Assembly (NCBI GenBank): GCA_035235625.1
Contig: CP141140.1
Coordinates: 58,733,152 to 58,797,151, forward strand
DNA length: 64,000 nucleotides
Source of the DNA: Saururus chinensis
Taxonomy: Eukaryota; Streptophyta; Magnoliopsida; Piperales; Saururaceae
Reading direction: 5' to 3'
Shown here: piece by piece, positions 1-14,000 of the stretch
How positions within the stretch are numbered: position 1 is the first letter of the stretch
Layout of the letters: the number at the start of each line of letters is the position of its first letter
The notes under the pieces: generated by a model
Told to the model about the DNA's origin: nothing
The model's database searches: none
What the model saw: the letters and a program-made list of their open reading frames with translations, nothing else
Made by a program: the position numbers and the translations under genes

Positions 1-273
<273 letters not shown>

Positions 274-344
274 AGTTTGCTGTATAGATTTAGTGTTACA
301 TTATCATTTTCAAAAGAAAAATACTTTCATGACGTTAAAATTCA

Positions 345-437
345 TATGTCAAAATACTACATCATTCCCACACCATTGATGAGTGGGACCCATTTTTCAT
401 CAATGGTGTGGGAACGATGAAGTAGCATTTTGACATG
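345..437. repeat. MITE-like hairpin, about 93 bp
   Basis: The left arm (345-380) begins ATGTCAAAATACTACATCAT. The right arm (398-437) is nearly its reverse complement and ends GTAGCATTTTGACAT. A short loop of under 20 bases separates them. No coding capacity. The ATGTCAAAATAG motif recurs just outside at 446-458, which may be a flanking partial copy. The class is unknown. Confidence 0.7.
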
Positions 438-879
438 AGAATCCTCATGTCAAAATAGCATTACTCTTTTCCAATCACAAAACTGCAAGGTCAGACAGGC
501 GGTTCTCTGACAAAATTGTAGGTATATAAATTATTAAAAGGGTCAGGCCAACACCTGTGTAATGGAGGGGTGAATGAACTATTAAAAGAGTATTTTAATC
601 CTAAAATAAGTTAAATGGAATGATTTTGAAAAATCCAATAAAAAAATAAATTCCATAAAAATTGCCATTGCATAAAATATCCCTTGTCAAAAACATAATC
701 CCTCTTTTCATTTTAATTGTCCAACTTGGTATTTGAAAATGAACTAATTTTACTTTATTTGAAAAAACCGATTAGGACAATTGAAGTGGTATGGAGGGAG
801 AAATATGGACTTCACATAAGGTTTCCTTGGGCACATAGAAATTGCCCTTAAAACACTGGATTAAACCAAACTCTATGTA
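438..879. other. Intergenic, AT-rich, no gene seen
   Basis: Short reading frames here are interrupted and match no family I recognise. Apart from the partial ATGTCAAAATAG motif near 446, I see nothing in it. Confidence 0.4.
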
Positions 880-1029
880 GTTGTATCGATACATATCGGC
901 CGTATCAATATGGTACGGCTGATGCATATCGATATTTGGTGTGGGGGCGTACCACCCCCCGTACACGTATCAATCTCCACCAATACGGGTATGTATCGAT
1001 CAATACGGGGTCATATCGACCGATACAAC
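880..1029. repeat. Foldback element rich in TATCGAT/TATCGGCC motifs
   Basis: Starts GTTGTATCG and ends CGATACAAC, a perfect 9-bp inverted terminus. The interior is full of permuted TATCGAT, ATATCGGCC and CAATACGGG motifs, giving an imperfect palindrome of 150 bp. The short reading frames crossing it are products of this repeat. Probably a MITE or other foldback. Confidence 0.55.
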
Positions 1030-1268
1030 CTTCCATGGTAAGAAGATCCGAATGGGTAGATTTTTATTTATTTATGATCTTTTGCCATCTGACCCTGATC
1101 GGGTGTTAAAGATGCACACGGCTAGAGTGGCTATTGTTAACACGAATGAAACCACCAAATTTTGTATGGCCCCGTTCATATGACCCACCCTCTTTCGCTG
1201 GTCAATGTAGCAACCTAGTTAGGCACATTAAGTCCACAGTTTCAAAGTCCTGAATTCTCAATTTCATA

Positions 1269-2070
1269 CCCCCTCTATCCCATATCCCATAATAAGTGTC
1301 TCATTTTAAAAATTATTAGTCCCACATGAAGAAATCGCTTCGAGCCCTTTGGGTGGGAATGGAATGGGTAATTTTATGCTAAAATGGCCCATCCAAACAA
1401 AATTTTTCTAGGCCTCGTTTGGATGCTGCTTTCTCTTATGGGAAAGCATCTTTCAAACCCTTAAAAGCTCATTTCTCTCTATAATACATTTGGCATAGCA
1501 ATTTAGTTTAGAACGCAGGAGTGCACAATCCTTAAAAATGGAAAGGGGAATCATTTGAAAGAAAAAGGTGCCCTTCCACCTTTTTAACACAGGAAAAGAG
1601 CATTTCCAGGTAAAACCTCCTCAAAGGGCTTTTCCTCCCAGTTGAGACTATTAATACAAAGAAATGAAAGGGTGGAGACATTTGAATAATGGGGATGTGC
1701 CTTTAATGCATAAAGGAATAAGTCCCTTTCTTGACTTTTGCCCTTAAAATATTCTCTTTCCACCTGACATTATACCCTTTCCAATATTTTTTCTTTTTTC
1801 AAAATTAGACTCTTTATCTGCCAAAGTGTACCCCCAAACCTGTGATTTCAAGGAAGTGCCTTTATGGGCTTTAAAAGCCCTTCCTTGACGCCCCTAAATG
1901 TTAGTAGAAAGCTTTGTTTTCACAGTAAGAAGAGCATGAAAATCTTAGTTAAAGTTATGATATTCAAGTTAGTTAGAATTTTTATTTTTTTGTAGGCTAA
2001 GAGGCTTCTCATTTTTCTTAAAATTTACACTTCTTATAAATAAGACACGTAATGTGGAACGGAGGGAGGA
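1269..2070. mobile_element. Stowaway-like MITE, enlarged
   Basis: The left end CCCCCTCTATCCCATAT with AAGTGTCTCATTTT downstream is mirrored by the right end, whose reverse complement reads TCCTCCCTCCGTTCCACAT followed by GTGTCTTATTT. TA dinucleotides flank both ends (1267-1268, 2071-2072), as expected for Tc1/mariner-type insertion. At 802 bp it is long for a MITE. The interior (from about 1410, GGCCTCGTTTGGATGC) may be a second nested element. Confidence 0.5.
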
Positions 2071-2404
2071 TAACCCAAAATTGCTTGCCCTTGTTCCAAA
2101 TAAATTAGTAGATAAAACTTTACCAATAAAAAAAGAAACTTAAAAACTTTAACCTTATTTACTCTTCTTATTCTTTAACATAAGAATCTCCTAACTGTAA
2201 AGCTTTTGAATGTTTTGATCGGATTTTTTTCCCTCCAATTAAATAACACTAAGTCCTTTAAACCACGAATATATTATTTATAAGATGACAGTTACATTCC
2301 ATTCTTCAGCTCAACAAATATATTTGTAGATTACAAAGTATGTCAACAGAGCCTAGAAGAACATCACAGAATGTTACAGCTTACTGCGCTCCCAGTTTCA
2401 CAGA
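2071..2404 (-). other. 3' flank / probable 3' UTR of the OSB gene
   Basis: AT-rich sequence just past the stop codon. An AATAAT-type motif near 2273-2278 (read on the minus strand) is a plausible polyadenylation signal. No other gene is visible. Confidence 0.4.
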
Positions 2405-5400
2405 TTACCTTGGCTCAACGCTCTGCTGCATCTCCAAGAGAGCAAGTTTAGGCAGCACCCAAGATGGCGATGAGTCTATCCATAACCCTTCACCAGTTAC
2501 CTTATGTTTAAAATCAGGGTGCTTCTGATTGGGCTATAAACACATAACAAGAACAGGAAAAGGGAAGCATATAAATGGTTAGTAGAAGAAGATTTTTTAT
2601 CATTATGATAAGGAGAAAATATTGAGGGTACAGGTATGCACAGCCAAAAGTTGCGGCAGGTGTGGGATCGAATTTTCTGAACACAAGTATGGTTAAAATT
2701 TGAAGAAAGCCAAAATCAGAATCCCAACAAATTTCCTACCAGCTAAAAAGACAGCCCGACTCAATAAGCCACTCCTATTGAAGATAAGATCCTTTGAAAA
2801 CTTAAAATTGAAGGAGCTGTTATAGTAGTAGGGAAAAAGGCCCAGATTCAGCAGAAAATTAGCAGGCTATACGATATCTTTGAACAACTTATTTGAAATA
2901 ACATCATCTGAACCAACATATGCTCCATGCTTTGGCTGAAAGCATCTGAAGCACCAAATTGTTCTACATGCACTATTTACATCTATAATATAACAAGGAT
3001 AGCACATTCTTATTGTTTCTTGATTATTTCCAATTGTGCACAAATTTTTGACACGGAAAAAAGCAAATAAGGTATTCCAAAAACTAAAACAAGAAGAAAG
3101 AATATCTGATAATTCTACCTTAGCTAATCGATTATCCCACCATTCATCAGGGTTTTCCAATAATTTCAACCATCGTTCTTCTGCAGAGTTCAGAAATAGC
3201 AATCACCACTTCATGCCATACAAAATTAAAGACACACATTTGATAGAAATTTCACACACACTAGCATAAGCAAACAGTAGAACAAGAGTCTATAAATTTT
3301 TTAGTGCGTTTAATATATTAAGTCATCACCAATAAAAGCAAACAAAGCCACTGAAATGGCTCATGTGAGAATAAATATTTTTTTGTCTCCATGTGATAGG
3401 AAGCAAGCCAATTGAATCACAAATAGGTCCATATATGAAGCTCTTAAGAATTGAAGGGGAAAAGTTTGCAAATCAAAATCAATACAGGAGGATGGTTGCT
3501 AAGCTGATTTATTTAACTATTATACCCTCATACCGCTTTTCTTATTGGCATGGTTAGTCAACTCATGCATGATCTAAGAGTGCTACAATAGTAGGCATTC
3601 CTGTGCATCTCACAGTACTCAAGCCCCAAACTGAGGTGTCTTGTACAACAGGAATTCATCTTCAAGAGGATATATGCTCCTGTGATGCCAACTAGGACAG
3701 CTTATAAGAGATTTATTATAGGGTACTGTACCTTTTTCTGGAAGTAATGTTTTTTTTTAAATCTTTCTGGACGCAACTTGGTCCAATAGAATGGCTCATT
3801 CATTTGCTGCAGCAAAATATAGGAGCCTTTTCTCGAAACTTGCTGTCAAAGTGAAAGACCTATGACCTTATAGTGTGACAATCAGAATACTATTCATATT
3901 GCAAATAATACAATTTGTCACAGTGTACTAAGCACATAACAGTGGATTTGCAGATTGTGCTGCCTAAAAAAGAAATCCGCATTCCCTATGTCCAGTCCAA
4001 GGAACAGCTGCTAGATGTATCCAATAATGCCTTAACAAAGACTCGCTATTTGGAAATTCTTTCCAAGCTAAGTGAATTCAATATCTACACAGTACACGTA
4101 ATAGTGGATTTGCATATTGTGCAGAAGTTGTGTAAAAAAGAAATACAGCTTCCCTATGTCCAGTCCAAGGAACAGATGCTAGATATATTCAATAATGCCT
4201 AAACAAAGATTCGTTATTTGGAAATTCTTTTCAAGCTGAGTGTGTTCAATATCTCCACACCGGCAGTGTTGAAAAATCATAAAGTGGGCCCTTATAGCTG
4301 GGCGCATGGTGTTGGCCGATGGTACAGAGTACAAGAATGAATGATCTTAAGAGTATCATCTATTTAGGAGACTAAGAGTTGAAAGAAGTAAGGAATCTGA
4401 AGGACACAACCATGGCAAATAAGCACTCCCATTTTATAGGGGCCTGACTGTATAGCTTGACTACTTTGGTTTTGATATGATTTGATAGTAAAATATATGA
4501 AGCAGTGAACTAGCATAGTATTGATCTCCACACTTCTCTTCTTCTCAATTATAACAGTTATTTTATCAATTATGACCGCTAACACTATAAGCCAAGTGCA
4601 TACTCATGTCTTAAGTATTTAAACAGCCAAATTAATTATTTGTATAAATAAATCAGAATTGAAAGAGTGTCAGTTGAACAAGGAAGAATAATGGTCTCAC
4701 TCTAAATGTAAAGTGTTATGCTTCGTTACCTATCAATTGAAGATTATAGTATGCTGGAATGGTTGACATTAAAGTCACAACAGCGAATAAATCATTCAAG
4801 GACATGAAAATTTATTAGACTCCTACCAGTATAGACATGCTACCAACGCCACCCACGCAGAAAATAATGCTTAAGTGATTTCCATATGACAATAAGATTT
4901 ACGACCTGAACTATAGATTGCAGATTCTAAATGTTGTATGATACCAGATATGTCCATATGTATTAAATAACAGAGGTACACAGACAGAAACATATAGAAT
5001 ATTTACGTAATGCACAAACAGGAAGCATTCGGTCAATACTAACCAGTGTTTTAAAAGCCCGACAGGATCAACCAGCTCAACCGGTTTAACCAGGTTTCAA
5101 ACCCCTATCTGACACGGCACTGCCCGTCAACTTCTCAACCAGAAAAATTGGTAAGAACCAGCCACTTTTTATGTACAAGGTGGTATGTGAACTGACCGGT
5201 TTAATCCACAACACTAAAAACATCTCTTCTAGTCGAATACCTAGCCTATGCCTTCTCTTTTCCTCTCTGGCTTCAGCTTCAAAAATACCGCATATTCCAT
5301 AGGTGGTGCACAATGATAAACAAGGCCCAATACAATCTAATTAAGACTTTGAAGCCTGCTTTGCCTTAATCTCTTTAAGGATTACCCCTCAGTGCTATTG

Positions 5401-8009
5401 ATTTTGTATTTGAAGTACTTTATTTTTATATGTTAACTTATGTTTCAACTTCAGGTTTAATCCTCTTCAATATTGGGTCACATAATTTCTTCTTTTTCAC
5501 ATTCTCAAGCTTCAGAAATGGGAACTTTTAACTCTCATCACAAACCCTAACGAGATAGTACTCAAGATTTGGTAGAATCAAGTCTATCATTTTTTTCACT
5601 CTGGAAGCATACTTGAAGGGTAAAATACTAGATATCCATACATTCATTTTTTCGGTGCAATTACAATGGTTAGTTCTTTGCTGGTCTATGTTCATTATTT
5701 AAATCACTTTTCTTTAACAGGATCGCAAAGTTCTTCTATGTTATATCTGCAACCGAAGTTGTATTTTGTTTCATATCTAAACAGAATTTTGTTATATAGA
5801 CATTGTTAAAATGTTAGACCATCTTTTTTGTGGATATCTTATTTCCTACCACTGCATTTGTATGATTTTACTATATATTACCCAACTTTCTTTTTTCTTA
5901 CCCCTTTGACTGCCAGTTGAAGGGGCCATCCTCATGAACCAGCATGCAAACCGATTTGACAACAGGTCTGGATTTTAGACATTGACTCTTAACATTAAAT
6001 GATGCATAAGCAAAATGAATAAAAGAGTGAAATAGAGAGAATTAGGGGGAAAAAAGTGTTTTATGTCCCCTCAGCATGACAATCCCTTCATCAATTTTAT
6101 AAACATTTCCATTAGAAAATCTTAATGTAAAATGAATCTCTTAATAGTTACATAAGCCTAATCTAACATTTAACCAAATAGAAGAGATATAAGCAAAGAG
6201 GAAAGATCTGTGGGACTTAAAAGTGATCCATATGAGTGCCCACATATCTGTAGTATAGGATAATCACTTACAGCATCACAATCGCAACACCCCCACCAAA
6301 AACAACAACATGGCTCAAGAAGTATCAAGCCAGCTGTTGACAAAAGGAATACCACACATTTTTTATCAAATTAAAGAAATGAAGTTGGCCAAAAACAAGT
6401 TAGGCTCACCAGTTTGAGAATTCTTCTTATTCTGCATAGTGGCTTTCACATCAAACTCAAGTCTATCTAGTTGCTCTAGGACCTGTTTTGGAGCTCGGTC
6501 AATCCATACAGGTCGTCCTGACATTTTGTGCTTAAAATCTGGAAATTTTAAACTAACCTGATAGTTAGATGAACATTAGTATACTGCAATAATATGATAT
6601 GAAAAAAAAATCATGATCTTATGAGCCATATTTACCAATCCGTTGAGCTTGGCCTTTCGGTAATCCCACCACTGGTTTGGACTAGAAGTAAGTTCTGTCC
6701 AACAGTTCTCCACTTCCGATCCAATGGATTTTCCTTCAGATGCTTAAATAAAACCAAGTAAGGCACTGTGAGTGACATGATATGCACAGAAAACAGCTTA
6801 GACAGGTCATCTTAAGCCTTGTGTTCAGACAAAAGGTATTATTTCCACTTAACAGTATTGCCCAAAAAGACTTCTCATTCCAAAATGAAAGCAATACACG
6901 TCATCAGCAACTTTACTATTTATTGACAACATACACGCAAATTGGATACAGCAGCGGTAGACAAAGGTTTCTACCAAAAAGTTGGAATCTATTTAGAAGT
7001 ATTTAGGTGATGTAATTAAGGATTAGAAGCAAAAAAGAATTTCCCCTACCTTTGGATTTCCTATTTTAACTTAAACATATCTTTTTCATGTTACCTGATA
7101 CATATGTTCCATATATCCATGCCAAGAAAAGTGTTCCATATATTGGAATAAGAAGCAAACTACCAGGAAACTTATTCATTTATAAGAGTTCAAAGTCATG
7201 AAGTAAAGAATTACCAGTAGTTTTATATCCTTGATCACTTTTTTCACTAATGACATTACATTCCTTAATCGAGTCAGGTATCTGAACAAAGTGAAAGTTC
7301 TGAACCAAAACCTAGAAAGATCGCAATATACATCTCAGATTTTTGCCAACAAATTAAAGTAAAAAATGCGACAGAATGAAGAATTGACAAACTTGAAAAA
7401 AAAAAGCTGCCAGAGGTAGAAGAAGAAGCATATCAATAAAGGCCATAAAAAATAAATTTTATAATCTAAGAATCCGGATAAAAAATTAAACATAAAAAAT
7501 TGAAAGAGATACTCCAACTTACTATAGAAGATATTATTCTATAATTTCACTAACAATATACGAAGACGGCTCCTTATTTTTACGTCAAAAGTAGACGTTA
7601 ACTGTAGTGAGAACTAAGAGAGACAACAAAAACAGGCACCTTATAGATATGATAAAACAGCGAAGCAAAACTTTCCACTGTAATGCATACTCAAAAAACT
7701 ATTATAAGATCTTCGAAGATTTTTTTACTAATAAAAGATTAGATGCTTGAAATTTTTCATAAATTTAGCTTAAAATTTTTTGGGATTTAAACCACTTTCA
7801 AGCAACATCTAGATCTCACTTCCATATAAGTTAGACTCCAGTGAATAAAAACTGCAAGATACAAAAGAAAATATTATTCCATAATTTCACCAATGATTTA
7901 AGAGAACAGCTCCCAGTTTTTAAGTCAAAACTAGACATTAACTGAAGCAAGGACTAAAGAGAGCCAAAACAAAAGGCACATTAGATATATGGTAGAACAG
8001 TGAAGCAAA

Positions 8010-8087
<78 letters not shown>

Positions 8088-11000
8088 TTCAAATAGGCAC
8101 TCCAAGGACTATAAAATAGACCTCTGAATATAATAAGTATTCTACTACAAAAGATTAGATACTTAACAATTCTTTGCAAATTTAGCTTAATGTTTATGGG
8201 GTTTGACCACTGTCAAGCAACATCTAGATCTCACTACCATACAACTTCGACTTGGAGGGCTAGCAACTGTAAAACACATAATTTATGTCTACATTAAAAA
8301 TGATATAAAAGAATTTGCAAAATAGAAGACCACTTTTAAACCCCAAAAATAATGTGGTCAATCAAATTAGTACATAAAACAGCAGTGAAGAGTGATAGAA
8401 TTCTCTGAATAAATTGTATTATTGAACAGAGAAGTCGAATTGTTAAGTATATCTGCTCGTTTTTTGTCTAAATACTTAGTAATAGTTTTCATACTATAGA
8501 GGATAGTTTAGTCAAGCCTTATATATTTCTTTATGTTTGAGCAATGCCCTATTTTAAAACTTATTTTGTATTAGGAGATTTTAAGTATCAATCCCCCTAT
8601 GTAATTCAGACTTTTTTATTCAATAATACAATTTATTCATAGAATTCTATCATAATAGCTGTCACCTGGACAATTTTTTCGCAAGGAATCTGCCCTGATC
8701 GCACCACACAACCAGTAGCCTACTCACCCTGCTTTTGCCCACTTTTTACAACCCAACGCTTAGGAAAGTCTCCACCCCAAAGTCTTTATTCCAGCAACTC
8801 TTTGCTCGATTACAATGGCCAAGGCCCTCTACCTTGCCCCCAAACCCAAGAACACAGGACTGCCTTGCCTTGCGAATTAGTCCCCTGCCCAACTCTCCTC
8901 ACAGCTCTCAACCCTCAATCTGAACTGATCACCTTGCTGAATGCCCTTTCATTCAGCCAACTGCCCTTATATAGGGAAGAGGGTCTAGCCAAAGACTAGT
9001 ACTACTAGAACTTGGCCAACCCTTTACAAATTCGTTTTACAAGAATCACAACCCGAATACAACTAGGAAACTTGCTCACAACCCACTCAAAACCTCTCTC
9101 TAGAGTCCCAGCCCTTCTAGGATTCAGCCTACGTCTTCCTTCTAGAGTCCCACCTTCATCCAACAACCTTCAGCTCCTAATCAAGCTCGAAATCCTCAGC
9201 TAGCATGTCTTGCCTCAGCAAAGCCCACATTGTGTCCACCTCTTGCATGAAGTCGAGTGTGCAACCACTGCTTTTTGAGTTTCAGACTTGCGCCAGGCAT
9301 CAATCCACATTCCCAATCGTGCTAGGATTCTTGCCAACCTTCACCAACCAATGTGCACCCATGAAGCTGGCCATCCACATCTGAATCCTACCTGATGTAG
9401 GTGTTTCCATCAACTTATTTGTATGGATCCAAGCTTGCACAGGATTCCAGCCTATGCTGGTGCCGCTCACCCAGCCACCGAGTCCCCCTAGGAGTAGGAC
9501 TTCCACCAACATGTCTACCCAACACACCAACACTGCTGCAGACATGCACATCGCCCCAGAATGCAGTTACCTTGGCTAGTTCGTCCACCAAAGCTTAGGT
9601 GCTGCCCGGCCCCTAAGTATAGGAAAGAGGCTGAGCAGCTAATAATAGCGCAATCCAAGTTTCTAGAAACCAGATTCTTGCATATGTCTGACAACGCTGG
9701 ACTTTCCTATGTTTTTTGTGGCCGTTGTTGTGAAAGAAAATTGTAGTTCCTCCATCAACTTCATTTGTATAAGTTTAGGTGCGCGGGTGTTGTTGGAGTT
9801 GACTATGAGAATTTGCCCGTTTGAGTTAGCTATCGGATCCCTAGCCAGCAACAATTGTAGCAGTGATTTTGCTCATTTGAGTTTGCCAACATTGATAGTA
9901 CAACCTCATGCCTTCTCACCGGTGAAGTTGTAGCTGTTATAGCTCTAATTTGTTGGCCTCGACCACCATTTGTTCACCCACTCGCCACATTCGTCTGCTA
10001 TTTGTCCTTTGCACTCTGCACCATCGACAAACACTATCTGTCTAGTGATATTTAGTCTCTACTGGAACCACCCTTGGTAGCAATCGGGGCAAGATCCCAC
10101 ATATCAGAATGAACTAAATCAAAGGGATGATCAGAAATTAGATCACTTAAATTGAATGGAACTGCTGACATTTTTAAATTTAGAACCATGACAAGCAAAA
10201 ATATCACTAACTGGCAAAGTTCTTAGAGCAACAATAGAGACTAAATATTGTAGTCCTTTTGTTTAAGTGTTTATCATCGTTTGACATTATCGAGGGTAGT
10301 TAAGTCAATCTAGTTAACTGTTATATTCTTATTAGTTAGCTCTTCTTTGAGTGAAGGGTAATTAGGACTTTTACTCTGAATAGGGTTTAGGGTCGTTCTT
10401 TCTCTGATTAAGAGAGTCAATCCCTTTATTATTTGTATTGAGGACTCTTCTTTTCTTCCTCCAAATTTGTCCTCGAAATTTCTTAATGTGGTAGTTGAGG
10501 CATTTTGAATCTGTTCTAAATTGTTGCATTCTATTTGGCTTTGCGGCAGTACTTTTATCACACTGTAGCGGCAGCACGGTTCATTGCACAGCAGCTGCAG
10601 CACTATTTATTACACTGTAACGGTGGTACTGTTCTCAAGCTGTAGCGGCAACACCAGGGACAAAACTAAGATCTAAATGACCTGGGGGGCCAATGATTGT
10701 TGGAAAGTCAAATCTGGAGGAAGATGGAGGGAGGAAGACACTAGAGAAGGGTTGTACACTAAAGGAGAAAAAATAAACGCATGCTGGATAATGTAGTTCC
10801 ATCCCTGGGCAGCATTGTTCCTTATTGTAGCATTCAGATTGGAATCTGAAAATTGCACTGTAGTGTAAGTACTATAGCTGGGATACTATAGAGGCTGCAT
10901 TTTATACTCTTACCGTTATGTGATTGGCACTTTTGTTCCTTTGAGGAAGTCTATTACATTTGTTCCTTGCAAGTTTCCGGTATTTCCAATCTCTCTTTGC

Positions 11001-14000
11001 TGTAAGTTGCCTTTGGCTATTTATTTATAAGTACAATCTCATTACTATGGATCTGTCAGACAAGCACGATAATCTTCTGGCCATCAGTGTGCGTCTAAAT
11101 GGTAGTACTTCCTCCTATTGGAGTTATGTCATGAGTAACTTTATCATAGGCAAAGGATTGTGGAATTATCAAATCTTTTCAGGACTTCTACACTATACAA
11201 CCATGAGATGTTATCAATTAGCACTTATGGAACCTGTTAAAATCTCTGATTCTCCAAATTTGCTCAGTAATCACGAGGATCACAGCGTTGTTAAGTTTCT
11301 TATGGCCCTTCGGGATGAATATAAAGTCATTCGTGGTTCCATTTAACATCGGTCTCCCTTCCCCAATATTGCTACTATTGTTAATGAATTAATTGTAGAG
11401 GAAACCATATTGAAGATTTCTAATGGCTCAGCCTCAACTATTCTGACTGTTTTGGTTGCTTCATCTAATGTACCCATTCAAGTAACAGGTAAGCCTAAAC
11501 CTCATACCACCATTGATGAATGCAACTATTTCCATTAGATGGGCCATTGGAAAACCAAATGCCCTCAACGCCCACAATAGTTCGGGCATTAGTCCACTTC
11601 TTCACAGAGACATGGACGTCCACTTCCTGGTTGATCCACAGCTTCTCAACCAGCCTGTTTCTTTCAGCAAAATTGTGGACAGCGATTCCCTCTTCACAGA
11701 AACATAGACGTACACTTCTTGGTTCATCCACAGCTTCTCAACCAGCCTGTTCCTATCAGCAAAATTGTGGACATTGATTCCTTAGTGGCCACCCTATAGC
11801 TATCAATATGGTCTTTGATACACCTATTGACATTTTTGGTAACTCCTCACCAGTGGCAGCCTCCACTCCACTCCTGAGATCCAATCTTTGCTAGCAAATC
11901 TTGCTCGACTACTTGGTACTTCTGTCTCTCCTACGTTGTTTGTCTTAGACACAAGTTTGTCTCCACCTGATTTTGTTTGTCTTCCTCGTTCTGATTGGAT
12001 ATTTGACTTTGGCGCCACACACCATATGACACTAGATGATACCTATTTTGTTGAGTGTCGAGACTCTTCACACTTCAGTGTCGTTCAGGCGCAAATGGCA
12101 GCTCCATGTCATTGTCTAGCACGGGCTCCATTAGCTCACCCTCTCTTTCACTCTCCGATCTTTTGCATGTCCAACAACTTATTGTTGGACTTGTGTCTAT
12201 TAGTCAACTTACTAAGTTGGGTTATCTGTTTTGTTTTCTTCCTCTAGTTGTGTTGTGTCGGACCCAAAGACAGGCAGGCAGATTGGGATAGGTCGTAGAG
12301 CTGGAGGTCTCTTCACGTTAAATCAATTACACGTGCCTGCTTCTACTGTAGCTCATTCTACATTGGGCATTGGGCGACTTGTGTTTTCATACTAATTCTT
12401 CTTCTTTTTTACTTATGGCACTAGCGATTAGAATTTATTGCTGCTTGTCGTGGTTGTAAATTTTCAAAAATGTTTGCACTTCCATTCAATTTAAGTGAAT
12501 CAATTTCTGATCATCCCTTTGATTTAGTTCATTTTAACGTGTGGGGTCCTGCCCTGGTTGCTACCAAGGGTAGTTTCAATTATTATGTTGTATGTGTGGA
12601 TGATTGTACTTGTTTTTCTTAGGTGTATCTTATGCATCATCTCTCTAATTTTCTCTTGATTTATCGTGAGTTTCTTGCTATGGTGAATAATCAATTTCAT
12701 GAAGCTATTAAGTGCTTCTGCTCTTACTCTGGTGGTGAATATATATCCTCTTGAGTTTAAAGTTCTTCTCACCAATGAAGGTACACTTCATCAGTTATCT
12801 TGCCCTTACACACCTCAGCAGCATGGGGCTGCTGAAAGAAAACATTGCCACTTCCTAGAGACTGCACGTGCATTATTACTTTTTGCTTATATTCCCACTG
12901 TTTTTTGGGGTGAAGCTGTCCTTACTGTAACCTACTTGATCAATTGCATTTTGTCATCCTTGACTGCAAGTAAGTCTCCTTTTGAATGCATAAATGGTGT
13001 TAAACCTAATTATCAGTTGATACATGTTTTTTGTTGCGCTTGCTATGTGTTGCTCCCTGCCATTGAATGCACAAAGTTGTCTGAACACTCTAGGTTGTGT
13101 CTTTTTAGGTTATGGCATTGATAAGAAAGGATATCAATGTTATGATCCGACATGCAATAAGTCATATATATCTTGACATGTGTTTGATGAACGTGTGTTT
13201 TATTATGCAATTCCTCAACATGTTTCTACTGTTGACCGCTCTACTTTGATTTACATCAATCCTTTTTCTAAATCTTCTTATGATGAGTGTAATCAGTCTA
13301 TTGATGTGTCTCCTCTTTTACAGGCTTGTCTACTTATTACCCAAGTTTAACAACGTAAGATTAAGGGCTCAAGAACACCCTTGTTGCCTCCTATGCCCCT
13401 GCTCGGGACCAATCTGGTATATCTCTATATGTTCCTAAACACATACGCAGTCGCTATTTAGCTGCCTCTCTACCTTTGGATTCTACTACTATTGCATCTC
13501 TTGTTGATCGGTATGGTCCTCCCTCTTCTCTTTACATTTCCGATTTTCTTAGTTTTTTTCTGGTAATACAAGTTGGGATAGAATTATCCAAGAAGGGTTA
13601 TCTGCTTTGCACAAGCCTAGCACCTAGGAGTTAGACTCTCTTCCACCTTGTCAACAGGCTATTTGGGTGCAAGTGGGTGTTCAAGATCAAAACCAAGTTT
13701 GATGGTTCTCATGAACGGTACAAGGTGCAGCTAGTTGCCAAAGGATTTGCTCAGGAATATGGGATTAATTATGAGGAGACATTTGATCCCATTGCTAAAA
13801 TGACTTTGTTCACACTCTTATATATGTTGCGTACGTCTATCAGTGGCCACTCTATTAAATAGATGTCAAGAATGCTTTTCTCAATGGTGATTTGTCCGAG
13901 GAAGCCTATATGAAGCCGCCTCCTAGTCTTCTGCATAAGCCAAGGCAGGTATGTCGCATACATCGTGCTTTATATGGTCTTAAGGAAGCCCCATGTGCTT

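Noticed and set aside
7931-8179. Frame with Tyr-Ile and Cys-Val repeats
   Set aside because: Translation of the AT/AC microsatellite.
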